Shown here: piece after piece, positions 1-11,164 of the stretch
Layout of the letters: every line of letters starts with the position of its first letter
Position numbering within the stretch: position 1 is the first letter of the stretch
Assembly (NCBI GenBank): GCA_022376925.1
Contig: JAIOJX010000024.1
Span: 167,493,608 to 167,557,607, forward strand
Source of the DNA: Tragulus kanchil
Taxonomy: Eukaryota; Chordata; Mammalia; Artiodactyla; Tragulidae
Direction of reading: 5' to 3'
Length of the DNA stretch: 64,000 nucleotides
Translations under genes and position numbers: made by a program
The notes under the pieces: generated by a model
Told to the model about the DNA's origin: nothing
The model's database searches: none
The model's input: the letters and a program-made list of their open reading frames with translations, nothing else

Positions 1-56
1 AGGGTCACAAAGAGTCAGACATGACTGAAGTGACTTAGCACACACACACACATCAG
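1..56 (+). mobile_element. Bov-tA/BovB-type SINE tail with (CA)n
   Basis: The window opens inside the 3' tail shared by Bov-tA SINEs and BovB: the phrase 'aaagagtcagacatgactgaagtgacttagca' (in pieces) is the ruminant-typical end, followed by a short CA run at 40-52. The head of the element lies off the left edge. This tail is one of the signs that the DNA is ruminant. Confidence 0.75.
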
Positions 57-189
57 AATGATTTTAAGCCAATTAGATTTTCTCTGACTCTTTAGTAACC
101 TTAGGGTGTAATACCCCGGTCTCCCTTTTTTCCCTTTGCCTTCTAAGTCACTTCAGGCAACAGTGCAAAAATGCACTGCTTTGATATTT

Positions 190-374
190 CACTTAATCTT
201 CACACAAGTGCGTGAAGTAGATAGGCCAGACAGGTAAATGATCCCATTTAATAAAGCCTCAGAAATATTAAGTGCCCTGCCTCTGGCCTCACAACTAGTT
301 AGGGGCAGAGTGAGGTTAGAATCCACGTCTTTTGTCTCCTAAATCCACTGCTTATTATCACCTAGACCACTGCT
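190..374 (+). repeat. MIR SINE fragment, first copy
   Basis: The order of motifs matches the MIR core: 'cttaatcttcacac', a 'cctcagaaatattaagtgccctgcc' stretch, 'actagttaggggcagagtgaggttagaatcc', then a 'tctcctaaatccactgc' end. It is an ancient mammalian SINE, strongly diverged. It recurs at about 1301-1468 because of the local tandem duplication. Confidence 0.65.
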
Positions 375-654
375 CCCGGGCCCGCCTGTGGGAAGAAAAT
401 AGGACGGACTGAAAACCCCCGAGCCGTGACTCACAGGGACCTCAGCACACGGTCGTCAGGAATGTGCTGGGTCAGTCCCCTGGTCTCACGCCAAGCCGTG
501 TCGGCTTGGGGACTTTCTTTTGATACAGTGAGAAACAAGTGAACGGAAGTCTTTCTGTGTGTTTCTCAGGGTGAACAACGACTTCTGCTTACGCAATAGA
601 GACATAGTATGCAGATACACTTACATTCTTACACGTCAGGCTGGGATTATTCAC

Positions 655-790
655 GCCATCTGCACATTGGAATCACCTGGAGAGTGACTCAAAGATAACC
701 ACCTGGGTTTATCCGCACCAGGTGCTGTGACTCACTTGCCTGGAAAGGGAAGTCTTCTCAGGTGATGCTAATATACAGTCAAGCACCACG
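655..790 (+). repeat. MER5-like hAT-Charlie fragment
   Basis: The sequence 'tctgcacattggaatcacctgg' (in pieces) followed about 80 bases later by 'caggtgatgctaata' is the arrangement of MER5-type nonautonomous hAT elements. The ends are eroded and no target-site duplication is visible. A second copy lies 1094 bases downstream (about 1749-1884) within duplication A. Confidence 0.5.
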
Positions 791-1138
791 AAGGGGGAGG
801 GCAGCCTGAATTGTGCGTGAATCTTTTCTGTTTCTGGGAAGACACTTTTTCATCCTTCCCAGCCAAGTTTTTCCCCATTAGAAGAGCTTCCAACTCCTTG
901 AATGTTTAGACATTCTTCCAGCATAGCACCACATAATTTTGGTTGATCAGCTGGTCTGATAGGTAGAAGGTCCAGCTCTCAGCAAACAGAAGAGAAAGAA
1001 AATAAATCCTCTATTTGGGCAATGGAGAAAAAGAAAATGAAAAGGAAGTACCACAGAGTGGAAAATCAAGGTTTTTCTTCTTAAGGGGAATTTCTTAAAG
1101 TACTGTGAGCTGGTCTTGAGTAGAAAGGGGAGACAGGG

Positions 1139-1270
1139 GATGAGACGGTTGGATGGCATCAGTGACTCAGTGGGCGTGAGTTTGAGCGGACTCCAGGAGA
1201 TGTGAAGCACGGAGAAATCTACCGTGTCACAATTCACGAGGCTGAAAAGAGTCGGACATGACTTAGTGAT
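1139..1270 (+). mobile_element. BovB/Bov-tA 3' tail, first copy
   Basis: The stretch 'gacggttggatggcatcagtgactcagtggg' (in pieces), followed by 'gagtcggacatgacttagtgat', is the shared 3' region of BovB and Bov-tA, moderately diverged. The first copy stops abruptly at the duplication boundary. The second (2233-2380) continues into the typical 'ggaacaacaacag' end. Confidence 0.7.
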
Positions 1271-2380
1271 CCCCACCCTTTGGGACATGCAGATTTCAAA
1301 AGTGCGTGAAGTAGATAGGACAGACAGGTAACTGAGCCCCTTTAATAAAGCCTCAGAAATATTAAGTGCCCTGCCTCTGGCCTCACAACTAGTTAGGGGC
1401 AGAGTGAGGTTAGAATCCACGTCTTTTGTCTCCTAAATCCACTGCTTATTATCACCTAGACCACTGCTCCCGGGCCCGCCTGTGGGAAGAAAATAGGACG
1501 GACTGAAAACCCCCGAGCCGTGACTCACAGGGACCTCAGCACACGGTCGTCAGGAATGTGCTGGGTCAGTCCCCTGGTCTCACGCCAAGCCGTGTCGGCT
1601 TGGGGACTTTCTTTTGATACAGTGAGAAACAAGTGAACGGAAGTCTTTCTGTGTGTTTCTCAGGGTGAACAACGACTTCTGCTTACGCAATAGAGACATA
1701 GTATGCAGATACACTTACATTCTTACACGTCAGGCTGGGATTATTCACGCCATCTGCACATTGGAATCACCTGGAGAGTGACTCAAAGATAACCACCTGG
1801 GTTTATCCGCACCAGGTGCTGTGACTCACTTGCCTGGAAAGGGAAGTCTTCTCAGGTGATGCTAATATACAGTCAAGCACCACGAAGGGGGAGGGCAGCC
1901 TGAATTGTGCGTGAATCTTTTCTGTTTCTGGGAAGACACTTTTTCATCCTTCCCAGCCAAGTTTTTCCCCATTAGAAGAGCTTCCAACTCCTTGAATGTT
2001 TAGACATTCTTCCAGCATAGCACCACATAATTTTGGTTGATCAGCTGGTCTGATAGGTAGAAGGTCCAGCTCTCAGCAAACAGAAGAGAAAGAAAATAAA
2101 TCCTCTATTTGGGCAATGGAGAAAAAGAAAATGAAAAGGAAGTACCACAGAGTGGAAAATCAAGGTTTTTCTTCTTAAGGGGAATTTCTTAAAGTACTGT
2201 GAGCTGGTCTTGAGTAGAAAGGGGAGACAGGGGATGAGACGGTTGGATGGCATCAGTGACTCAGTGGGCGTGAGTTTGAGCGGACTCCAGGAGATGTGAA
2301 GCACGGAGAAATCTACCGTGTCACAATTCACGAGGCTGAAAAGAGTCGGACATGACTTAGTGATGGAACAACAACAGCAG

Positions 2381-2877
2381 CCGGCACCCTGGTGGATGTA
2401 GGTGGAGTGAGCCGAAATCACTTTCTACTTATGGTGAGCCCTAGAGTAAGTTTGGTATTCTCTTTATTTATACCAGAATTAATCGAGGAACGTTTAAACA
2501 CTAATCATACCGGATGGTCACTCACTGATCCCAAAAAGGAGGTTAGTAAGAAAATAATCTAAATTTTACTTCCATAAATATTATAGAAATCAGAAAACAT
2601 CTTAAAATGGTTCATATCTCCAAACAGTTACTGTGAATGTTTTCTATTCATATCAGAACTCAAATCACTAGGGCATCAAGGCACAAAAAGCAAGAAACTA
2701 AGGCACTGAATATAAGCAGATGGGAAAAAAATCTGACGGTAACCAATAGCTTTCAAGATAAAATCAGGACGAATTGAAAGCAAAAATTAAGCTGGTAGTT
2801 CTATAAAAGAGTGATAATTATTTGTATCCAGGAAGCTTTAAATACTAGCATGTGGATAAATATCATATTAAAAGATA
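2381..2877. other. AT-rich DNA with no recognised feature
   Basis: I see no coding potential, RNA gene or recognisable repeat here. The stretch is AT-rich with only short open frames. Confidence 0.5.
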
Positions 2878-2883
2878 TTTATA

Positions 2884-3207
2884 ACTTCCCTGGTGGTCCA
2901 GTGGGTAGGGACACCGTCTTGCAGTGCAAGGGGCGCTGGTTAGAGCCCTGGCCTGGGAAGATCCCACGTGCCGCAGAGCGGCTGGACTGATGTGTCCAAC
3001 GACCGAGCCGGAGCTCTGGAGCACATGCGCCCAGAGCCGGTGCTCTGCGACGACAGAGGCCACCGCGATGGGAGGCCCACACAGGCCAAAGAACAAAGAC
3101 GGATGAAAATACATAAATGAAAGACCAACAGAAGTGGCATGGCTGCCCCCTCCCTCCCCACCCGACCTCTCCAAAATAAATAAATAAATAAATGTTTCAA
3201 AAAAAAA
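2884..3207 (+). mobile_element. Young composite tRNA-headed SINE, copy a
   Basis: This is a plus-strand copy of the CpG-rich SINE seen six times independently in the window. It has a tRNA-like head ('cttccctggtggtccagtggg', in pieces), a body with GAGCTCTGG...CCAGAGC, then 'aaagaacaaagacgg', a CT-rich stretch, an AAATA run and an A tail. A six-base direct repeat TTTATA flanks it (2878-2883 and 3208-3213). It is more worn than the other copies: GGTTAGAGCC stands where the B box is GGTTCGAGCC elsewhere. Confidence 0.85.
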
Positions 3208-3213
3208 TTTTAT

Positions 3214-3982
3214 AGCCAAAATGACAAACCCTGCTAACTGTCCTGATTTCAGCACTAAACGTTTCTTGTACTGACAAAGTATTCAAGCCTGAGCAAAATG
3301 AGAAGGTAGGTCACCCTACTTACAGGTCCATCTTCTTGGAGAATTAATGAATGTAAGAAAATCTGTTAGGGTTCCATTGCATACCCAAATTATAATCGTG
3401 GGAGGAGAGTTTGATAAAGGGAGTATTTTTAAAAGTGTGGGCATGGGGGAGGAAAATCACTGGGAGAGGGTAGTACCCTGGGACTGACAACAGCAGGGCT
3501 CCCTGTACCACTCAAAGGCTTCACCTGGTGAGTGGGGGGGGGGGTACCTGGCGCGAAACAGGTGCTGCAGATGGAGGGACAAATGAGGAGGGCCACAGGA
3601 CTGAGGCTGAGACCTTAGATGGAGGGAAATACCTGATGTATGGCAGTGGACAGGGGCATAAATATCCTGCTGTCATTCCCCTCCCTTCCCCCCACCCTGC
3701 CCCGACCTCCTGCGGAGCTTCCCATTGGCCAAAACCAACCAGAAACGAGGAGGGAAACTGTTCGTCTGCCTCCTGGGGAGCAGAGCAAGGTGGGAAAGAA
3801 TGGAGGGTGTGTCTGTGGGACAAATAAAAACTATCTGTCACAGAAGGAAAGAATAAGTATGTTTATCTCTGAAAAGTAAGGTGGATAGTGCAGTGGTGCT
3901 TTCCCAAGATGAGGCTTTGGAGGGAGAAAGGTGAGTGGAATGAATGACACATTTGACCTTGGGGTTCACAACGGCCAAGAGT
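3214..3982. other. Unique intergenic DNA with an 11-base G run
   Basis: No recognisable gene. An uninterrupted run of 11 G lies at 3534-3544. Open frames on both strands around 3521-3879 overlap one another and show no family resemblance or splice context, so I do not call them genes. Confidence 0.5.
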
Positions 3983-6118
3983 CAAAGGCTCCAAACTGTT
4001 TAGATCAATGCTTTTTGTGATGAGAGAAATGTTTTATATTTGCCCAGTACTATGACTGTTGCACAATTGAAATCCTGGCGAATGTTGCTGAGCATATCAA
4101 TTTTAAATTTTATTTAATTCTAACTAATTTTAAACTGAAAGAGACACTCCTGGCTTCCAGAGATTGTATGCCAGTATACATTGCAGCTGGATGGAAACCA
4201 AAATGAATTAGATTTCAGCCTCATCTTAACTGCTTTGAAACATTTTACAGTGTTGACTGTTCCTTCTTAACCTACGTGGCTCTCCTGACCGTACACCCCT
4301 CTGGGTTTCTCTCTGTATCTCCGTCCATGCCTTCTCATCCTCTTTCCTGGACTGGTCTTCTTCACTTTACCCTTAAATGTCCCTCAGTATGTGAGGATAC
4401 CTTGGTCTACAAGCAACAGAAAAAGCAACTCGAAGAAATTAAAAAAAAAAAGGAGTGAATTATAGTTCAGCAAAGATGTTACAAAATGAAAAAAAAAATC
4501 TAGATTCTTTTCGGACAGAACAAAAGGATAGACGATGAGAAGTCATTCCTTAGGCTTGATTGGTGCCGTAGGAACCCACAGTGAGGAAGGGGAGGTGGGA
4601 GATGGTTCATTGTTCACTTTTCTTGCTCCTACTCTTTCACGGTTTCTGACTTCACCAGGACAGGCAGGCTTGAGTGGATGGCAGGTCAATGAGCAGAGGC
4701 TGTACTATTTGTAGTTTTCTCTTGGCTGTGGACTGCCTTCTGTGACAGCAGGCGACCAGGTATTTGTTCAGCACTTTTATGGGTTCTTTGGCAAACCTGT
4801 GGTGGACCTCATTCCTTTCCGTGCCAAAGGGGATCTTCTCTCTGGGTGACCTTTGGTGATCTCTTCTCTGCTGCTTTTCTGTTTTCTTGTTAGGCATTCC
4901 CTCTTTTTGGTGAGATGGGGGCTCTTACTCAGAGATCAGTTCTCTTAGACAAGATTCTTTCAGAGAACTCACACCTGGCTACTGTACCAGGGTGTCCATT
5001 TGGCTCAGGGAATTCATGTGCTCTGGCCATGCAGCTTTTGGTAGATGAGAGAAATGTTTTATTTAAAATCAAAGGCTCCAAACTGTTTAGATCAATGCTT
5101 TTGTGATGAGAGAAATGTTTTATATTTGCCCAGTACTATGACTGTTGCACAATTGAAATCCTGGCGAATGTTGCTGAGCATATCAATTTTAAATTTTATT
5201 TAATTCTAACTAATTTTAAACTGAAAGAGACACTCCTGGCTTCCAGAGATTGTATGCCAGTATACATTGCAGCTGGATGGAAACCAAAATGAATTAGATT
5301 TCAGCCTCATCTTAACTGCTTTGAAACATTTTACAGTGTTGACTGTTCCTTCTTAACCTACGTGGCTCTCCTGACCGTACACCCCTCTGGGTTTCTCTCT
5401 GTATCTCCGTCCATGCCTTCTCATCCTCTTTCCTGGACTGGTCTTCTTCACTTTACCCTTAAATGTCCCTCAGTATGTGAGGATACCTTGGTCTACAAGC
5501 AACAGAAAAAGCAACTCGAAGAAATTAAAAAAAAAAAGGAGTGAATTATAGTTCAGCAAAGATGTTACAAAATGAAAAAAAAAATCTAGATTCTTTTCGG
5601 ACAGAACAAAAGGATAGACGATGAGAAGTCATTCCTTAGGCTTGATTGGTGCCGTAGGAACCCACAGTGAGGAAGGGGAGGTGGGAGATGGTTCATTGTT
5701 CACTTTTCTTGCTCCTACTCTTTCACGGTTTCTGACTTCACCAGGACAGGCAGGCTTGAGTGGATGGCAGGTCAATGAGCAGAGGCTGTACTATTTGTAG
5801 TTTTCTCTTGGCTGTGGACTGCCTTCTGTGACAGCAGGCGACCAGGTATTTGTTCAGCACTTTTATGGGTTCTTTGGCAAACCTGTGGTGGACCTCATTC
5901 CTTTCCGTGCCAAAGGGGATCTTCTCTCTGGGTGACCTTTGGTGATCTCTTCTCTGCTGCTTTTCTGTTTTCTTGTTAGGCATTCCCTCTTTTTGGTGAG
6001 ATGGGGGCTCTTACTCAGAGATCAGTTCTCTTAGACAAGATTCTTTCAGAGAACTCACACCTGGCTACTGTACCAGGGTGTCCATTTGGCTCAGGGAATT
6101 CATGTGCTCTGGCCATGC
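3983..6118. repeat. Tandem duplication B (3983-5032 and 5070-6118)
   Basis: Bases 3983-5032 recur at 5070-6118 with an offset of 1087, dropping to 1086 after a one-base homopolymer difference (TTTTT versus TTTT) close to the second copy's start. The filler 5033-5069 contains a shortened replay of the nearby phrase 'gatgagagaaatgtttta'. I recognise no gene or repeat family inside the unit. Small open frames such as 4276-4458 and 4652-4897 look like chance. Confidence 0.95.
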
Positions 6119-7159
6119 GAGTGGTGGAAGGGCAGTTTGGCCAGTTCTGACTCCCCTCCCCCCGTCTCCCTGAGACATATCGTAGAGACTCACTCTAACC
6201 AGTCGCCTGCCTTCAGACCTCTCCAGATAGAAAGCAAGCACCATGCCTAAGACTCCTGGGGCACTTATCAGACCCTCCCAGGACTCCTAGGGTCTATTTG
6301 GATAGAACACAGGTTGGCGCAGGCCTGGGGGTTTCGGTAACTCAGCCCGCAAATTCATTCAGGGGACTGACATGTTAGTCTCTCCTCTCGCAGGCCATCC
6401 TAATGTCTGTGAAGATTCTCTTGGAACTCTACAGAGTTGGCTTGGGGTGTAGAGAAGAAGGAAAAGGCATAGTGCTTTCCCCAGCCCATAGACCTTGTGT
6501 GTTTGGAAAAGTACTCCTCAAGATCTTTTACTGCCATCTGCTGGAAAGCTGGGATAGTGGTACACACACCTCCAGCGACTGAGGCGAACGGTGCCCCCTG
6601 TGGTTGTGCAAGATACATTTAGCGCAGCTCTAGGGAGTGCTCCCAGGAACACAAGCCTCCTTGGATTCTATGAATTCCGTTCAAGGACTTTTTTCTAACA
6701 ATTTTTTCCTCATATTTAGACTATGTGTGGATAAGGATTTTAGCTTCCCTTAAATCCTGCAGGGATGTATTGAGCATCTTTCCCCCCGATGTATGGGTAT
6801 TTATTACCCCTGTTTTCAACTTTATGCCCTTAAGTTCAATTCGGAGAAAACAGAAAAATTCCATTTTACTTCTTGTTATTGCCATTTGCTAGACAACTGC
6901 TGGGCAGAAGACGAAGGTAACTTATAAAGAATTCAGAAGATGACAGCCGTTTTGAAGTACCGATATCTACAGGCAAGCATCCCCCTACCTACAGACTTAG
7001 CAGTGACCAAACTTACCCCAGATAATAATGTGTCAAAGGATCTAGAAAATCCCAGTCATATTTTACACACAAGTACGTGATAGATACGTGATGGATGAAT
7101 GAGAAAACGAGGGAATGAATGGCCAAATGAAGGCCATCTAAGAATCATTGTTTTCACTC
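6119..7159. other. Unique intergenic DNA
   Basis: I see no supported gene or repeat. The minus-strand open frame at 6400-6618 resembles nothing I know. The last 300 bases are AT-rich. Confidence 0.45.
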
Positions 7160-7163
7160 ATCA

Positions 7164-7617
7164 TGTTGCAGGGAGAAAATCAATTCTGGCTCCATGTTGC
7201 AAACTGTTTCTTTGACTTTCTTTATGTTGCTATTATTATTATAATCATACTTAATGGTTGCCTCGAAGACCCTGCCCCTCTGCCTGAGTGTTAAAGTGAA
7301 ATACCTTTGTTCAAGAATCCTGTCCACCTGTAGATGGCAGGAAGAGAGAAGTTAACACTTCCCCTGCCTGAGCATTCTAGGAGACGTTTGCAAGATTAAT
7401 GGCCTTTTTGCTTTGCTTCCTCCCCTCCCCTCATCTCTGATCTGTAAAATAACCTGGCGTCCAAACTCCAATAAGATGGTTTATTTCGAGCCTCTAGCCT
7501 GATTTCTTCTTGGTCATCTGCTTTCTGAATAAAGTCGTTTTCCCTGCCTCAACACCTCTTCTCTCGGACTCACTGGCCTGTCGTGCCGTGAACAGAGGAG
7601 GCCTGGACTTGGTAACA
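7164..7617 (+). mobile_element. Solo LTR of an endogenous retrovirus (class I-like)
   Basis: The element starts TGTT and ends AACA, and is flanked by a perfect 4-base target-site duplication ATCA (7160-7163 and 7618-7621). Near its end AATAAA is followed by a CT-rich stretch and a 'ggactcactggcctg' R/U5-like segment, as expected for an LTR polyadenylation region. A 4-base duplication fits gammaretrovirus-like integrases. No internal retroviral sequence is attached. Its last part is repeated at 8700-8773 through duplication C. Confidence 0.8.
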
Positions 7618-9860
7618 ATCAGGGTGTGTCTGTGAGATTAATTACCGACCACAAACTGGACTGCTTAAAACAACAGCAATTTAGTCTCTCACAGTTCTTG
7701 GGCCCAAAGTTCAAAAATCAAGGTATTTACAGGGTTAGTTTCCCCTGGAGGCTCTGAAGGAGAATCCATTCTGTGTCTAACTCCTATCTTTTGTTAGCAT
7801 CTCTTAATGGTATCTGGAAATTTTGGGATTCCTTGGCCTGAAACTGTGTAAGTCCAATCTCTGCTTGCACTTCACATGGCTTTCCCCCTCCGACTCTCCT
7901 CTTAGGTCTCAAATTTCCTTCTCTTTTCTCTTGCAAGGACTCTGTCACTGTATTTAGAATCCACCCTCCGTCTAGGATGATCTTACCCTGAGATTCTTAA
8001 TTACATCTGCAAAGACCCTATTTCCAAAGAAGATTGCTGGATGAAGTGAGCATAGCTGACACCATCTTGGGCCCCGGGCCGTTCCTCCAATCCTTCCTCT
8101 GACCGGGCTCCGGACCGTATTGGGTGGCAAATCACTTTCCTGTCCTCAAGAGCTTTGTAGTTAATAGACACTGTTGAATCATCATTAGGAATGGGGGCTT
8201 CCATGCTCCGTTAGCTCCCAAACAATTATAACGACTCTTAGTGACGTGTTCTCCGTGCTCCTAAGACTGGCTACTTGTTCAATGATCTTGACTCTGGAAT
8301 GCACTTCCTGTTTCCAAACATGCATCCCCATACCTTAGGTTAACGCTGACATTGTCCCAGCGCTCTCTCCACTGTGCAGGCTGCAGCTGCAAATGCTTCA
8401 CATCGTTCTCTAGCCAATCCCATCCTATAAGTTTGTTGTTGTTTGGTCAATATGTTATCTCTGACTCTTTTGTGATTCCACGGACTGTAGCCCACCAGGC
8501 TTCTCTTCCATGGGATTTTCCAGGCAAGACTAATAGAGTGGGTTGCTGGTTCCTACTCCAAGGGGTCTCCCTCACCCAGTGATCCAGTCCAGGTCTCTTG
8601 CATCTCCTGCACTGGCAGGTGTGTTCTTAACCACTGCCCCACCTGGGAAGCCATCCTATAAATTAGCTTATGGTAAATTCATCCAGGCATTGTATGGAGC
8701 TGCCTCAACACCTCTTCTCTCGGACTCACTGGCCTGTCGTGCCGTGAACAGAGGAGGCCTGGACTTGGTAACAATCAGGGTGTGTCTGTGAGATTAATTA
8801 CCGACCACAAACTGGACTGCTTAAAACAACAGCAATTTAGTCTCTCACAGTTCTTGGGCCCAAAGTTCAAAAATCAAGGTATTTACAGGGTTAGTTTCCC
8901 CTGGAGGCTCTGAAGGAGAATCCATTCTGTGTCTAACTCCTATCTTTTGTTAGCATCTCTTAATGGTATCTGGAAATTTTGGGATTCCTTGGCCTGAAAC
9001 TGTGTAAGTCCAATCTCTGCTTGCACTTCACATGGCTTTCCCCCTCCGACTCTCCTCTTAGGTCTCAAATTTCCTTCTCTTTTCTCTTGCAAGGACTCTG
9101 TCACTGTATTTAGAATCCACCCTCCGTCTAGGATGATCTTACCCTGAGATTCTTAATTACATCTGCAAAGACCCTATTTCCAAAGAAGATTGCTGGATGA
9201 AGTGAGCATAGCTGACACCATCTTGGGCCCCGGGCCGTTCCTCCAATCCTTCCTCTGACCGGGCTCCGGACCGTATTGGGTGGCAAATCACTTTCCTGTC
9301 CTCAAGAGCTTTGTAGTTAATAGACACTGTTGAATCATCATTAGGAATGGGGCTTCCATGCTCCGTTAGCTCCCAAACAATTATAACGACTCTTAGTGAC
9401 GTGTTCTCCGTGCTCCTAAGACTGGCTACTTGTTCAATGATCTTGACTCTGGAATGCACTTCCTGTTTCCAAACATGCATCCCCATACCTTAGGTTAACG
9501 CTGACATTGTCCCAGCGCTCTCTCCACTGTGCAGGCTGCAGCTGCAAATGCTTCACATCGTTCTCTAGCCAATCCCATCCTATAAGTTTGTTGTTGTTTG
9601 GTCAATATGTTATCTCTGACTCTTTTGTGATTCCACGGACTGTAGCCCACCAGGCTTCTCTTCCATGGGATTTTCCAGGCAAGACTAATAGAGTGGGTTG
9701 CTGGTTCCTACTCCAAGGGGTCTCCCTCACCCAGTGATCCAGTCCAGGTCTCTTGCATCTCCTGCACTGGCAGGTGTGTTCTTAACCACTGCCCCACCTG
9801 GGAAGCCATCCTATAAATTAGCTTATGGTAAATTCATCCAGGCATTGTATGGAGCTGCCT
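7544..9860. repeat. Tandem duplication C (7544-8705 and 8700-9860)
   Basis: Bases 7544-8705 recur at 8700-9860 with an offset of 1156, then 1155 after a G-run difference (ATGGGGG versus ATGGGG, about 8190). The copies share a six-base CTGCCT microhomology at the boundary and have no filler. The unit contains the end of the solo LTR and a Bov-A SINE. Confidence 0.95.
8424..8654 (-). mobile_element. Bov-A type SINE, first copy
   Basis: Read on the plus strand it shows the reverse of the Bov-A unit: 'ctgactcttttgtgattcc', 'gactgtagcccaccaggc', 'ccatgggattttccaggcaag', then a worn 'tgcactggcaggtgtgttcttaaccactg' end (in pieces). The tail 'acctgggaagcc' is the usual terminus. Its second copy sits at about 9578-9809 through duplication C. 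Confidence 0.8.
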
Positions 9861-10799
9861 GCCTCATTTTTTGGCCTCAAGATACCATCTCAGTTTAGTG
9901 GGTACTTTTCATTCCCTCCAGCCTCCAATAATTGCATTCACAAGTACTGGGATTAGAACTCGGAAAGCTCATTTTGGAGGCTGTTGTCCAACATACTGCA
10001 TCAGTGACAAGCACTCATGCTGTGGTCCAGACTTGCGTTCTGCAATGCAAGTGAATGATTTTTTCCACAGACGCTCTCCAGCAGACAGTAGGATTCTATT
10101 TGGCCAGTGCAAGTGTGGCTTTGACTTGCACACATCTTACCGTCAGTCAGGAGGGGCACACCCACCACTGCACCCACACTAATGACGTCATAGTAAGTGT
10201 CTGGACCTTGCATGATAACAAGGGAGGGAAATCACAAATAGAAAGTCATCTGTTCTTAATATTCTGAGAGGTAGTCCTCAAATAAACTAGGACGTAAAAA
10301 ATGAGAGTCTCTTTGAAGACACAGCGAAATAAACGGCTCACTAGAAGATTCCTTCCTTGTTAACGCAATGCTTTTTCCTGGTGTTGAAGTTTTTTAGGAG
10401 TATTCAAGTTTCTCAAAAGCCTCTACTACAAAAATGAAGTGAGAAAAATCTTGTTCTTCTGTAGATATGTGTAACAACTGCTTCTGAATTAGAATGAGCC
10501 TATGGTAATACATTTATTTTTTAGATGTAGTATCTTTTAGTGAGCATGGAGGCCTTGTTTCATCTCACTGAAGTGAAATTCCTAGTGCCTGGTCACTATT
10601 ACGCTGAATGAGGATCTGTAAGGGCCCCAACCGCTTACAGGGCTCACTCTGGTTTGAACCGGATTCCTATTAATCCTCACACTCCAGTAGGATTCCTCCG
10701 TGAATAACAACCATTGTTTCTTGCTAAATACCTTCTTTCTGAAGGGTATCCTTTGTGTCGAAGTGAAAATTTTATCAAATATACACAAGATACAGGGAG
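9861..10799. other. Unique intergenic DNA
   Basis: No gene family recognised. Overlapping open frames on both strands around 9871-10267 have no mutual support. No repeat is confidently identified. Confidence 0.45.
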
Positions 10800-11164
10800 T
10801 TTTCACAAAGCCGTCACCAAGATTCTAGAATTATCAACATTTTGTTATATGTAGGTAACCTATCCTCTCTTCCTCACTCTCCCTCTTTGCTGAGATATGT
10901 TAAAGAAAATCCTAGAGATCGTTTAATTTAATCCTACATACTTTGGTATGCCTATCTGAAAACTAGAGACAGTTTCTCACATACAATACACACTTCTAGG
11001 ATCATAACCAACAGTAACTCTTTAGTATCATCGAATATTCAGTCTAAATTCGAATTTCCCTGAGTGTTTCAAAAATGTCTTTTTGTGGTTTGGGCTTGTT
11101 TAAACCAGGATCCAAGTAAAACCTACACACTAAATTAGATTATTGCCTCTTTAAAATCTCCTTT
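10800..11164. repeat. Ancient LINE-like fragment, first copy
   Basis: The stretch running through 'tagtatcatcgaatattcag' and 'tgagtgtttcaaaaatgtc' to 'ccaggatccaagtaaaacc' resembles an old mammalian L1-type 3' region. I cannot assign a subfamily. It is interrupted on the right by a CHR-type SINE and repeated through duplication D. Confidence 0.4.

Larger units (their letters stand above)
207..2364. repeat. Tandem duplication A (207-1270 and 1301-2364)
   Basis: Bases 207-1270 recur at 1301-2364 with a constant offset of 1094, so there is no net indel. Four substitutions fall in the first 45 bases of the second copy and I saw none further in. A 30-base filler (1271-1300) separates the copies. 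The unit holds a MIR, a MER5-like fragment and a BovB-type tail. The errors crowded at the junction suggest an unmerged contig overlap rather than a genomic duplication. Confidence 0.95.

Noticed and set aside
947..1420. 157-codon minus-strand frame, similar to 2041-2421
   Set aside because: It crosses the duplication A junction and combines reversed BovB tail with unique DNA; the two versions differ only at the junction.
3534..3544. G run as a quadruplex or regulatory site
   Set aside because: A single homopolymer without four separated G tracts; its length is also uncertain in sequencing.
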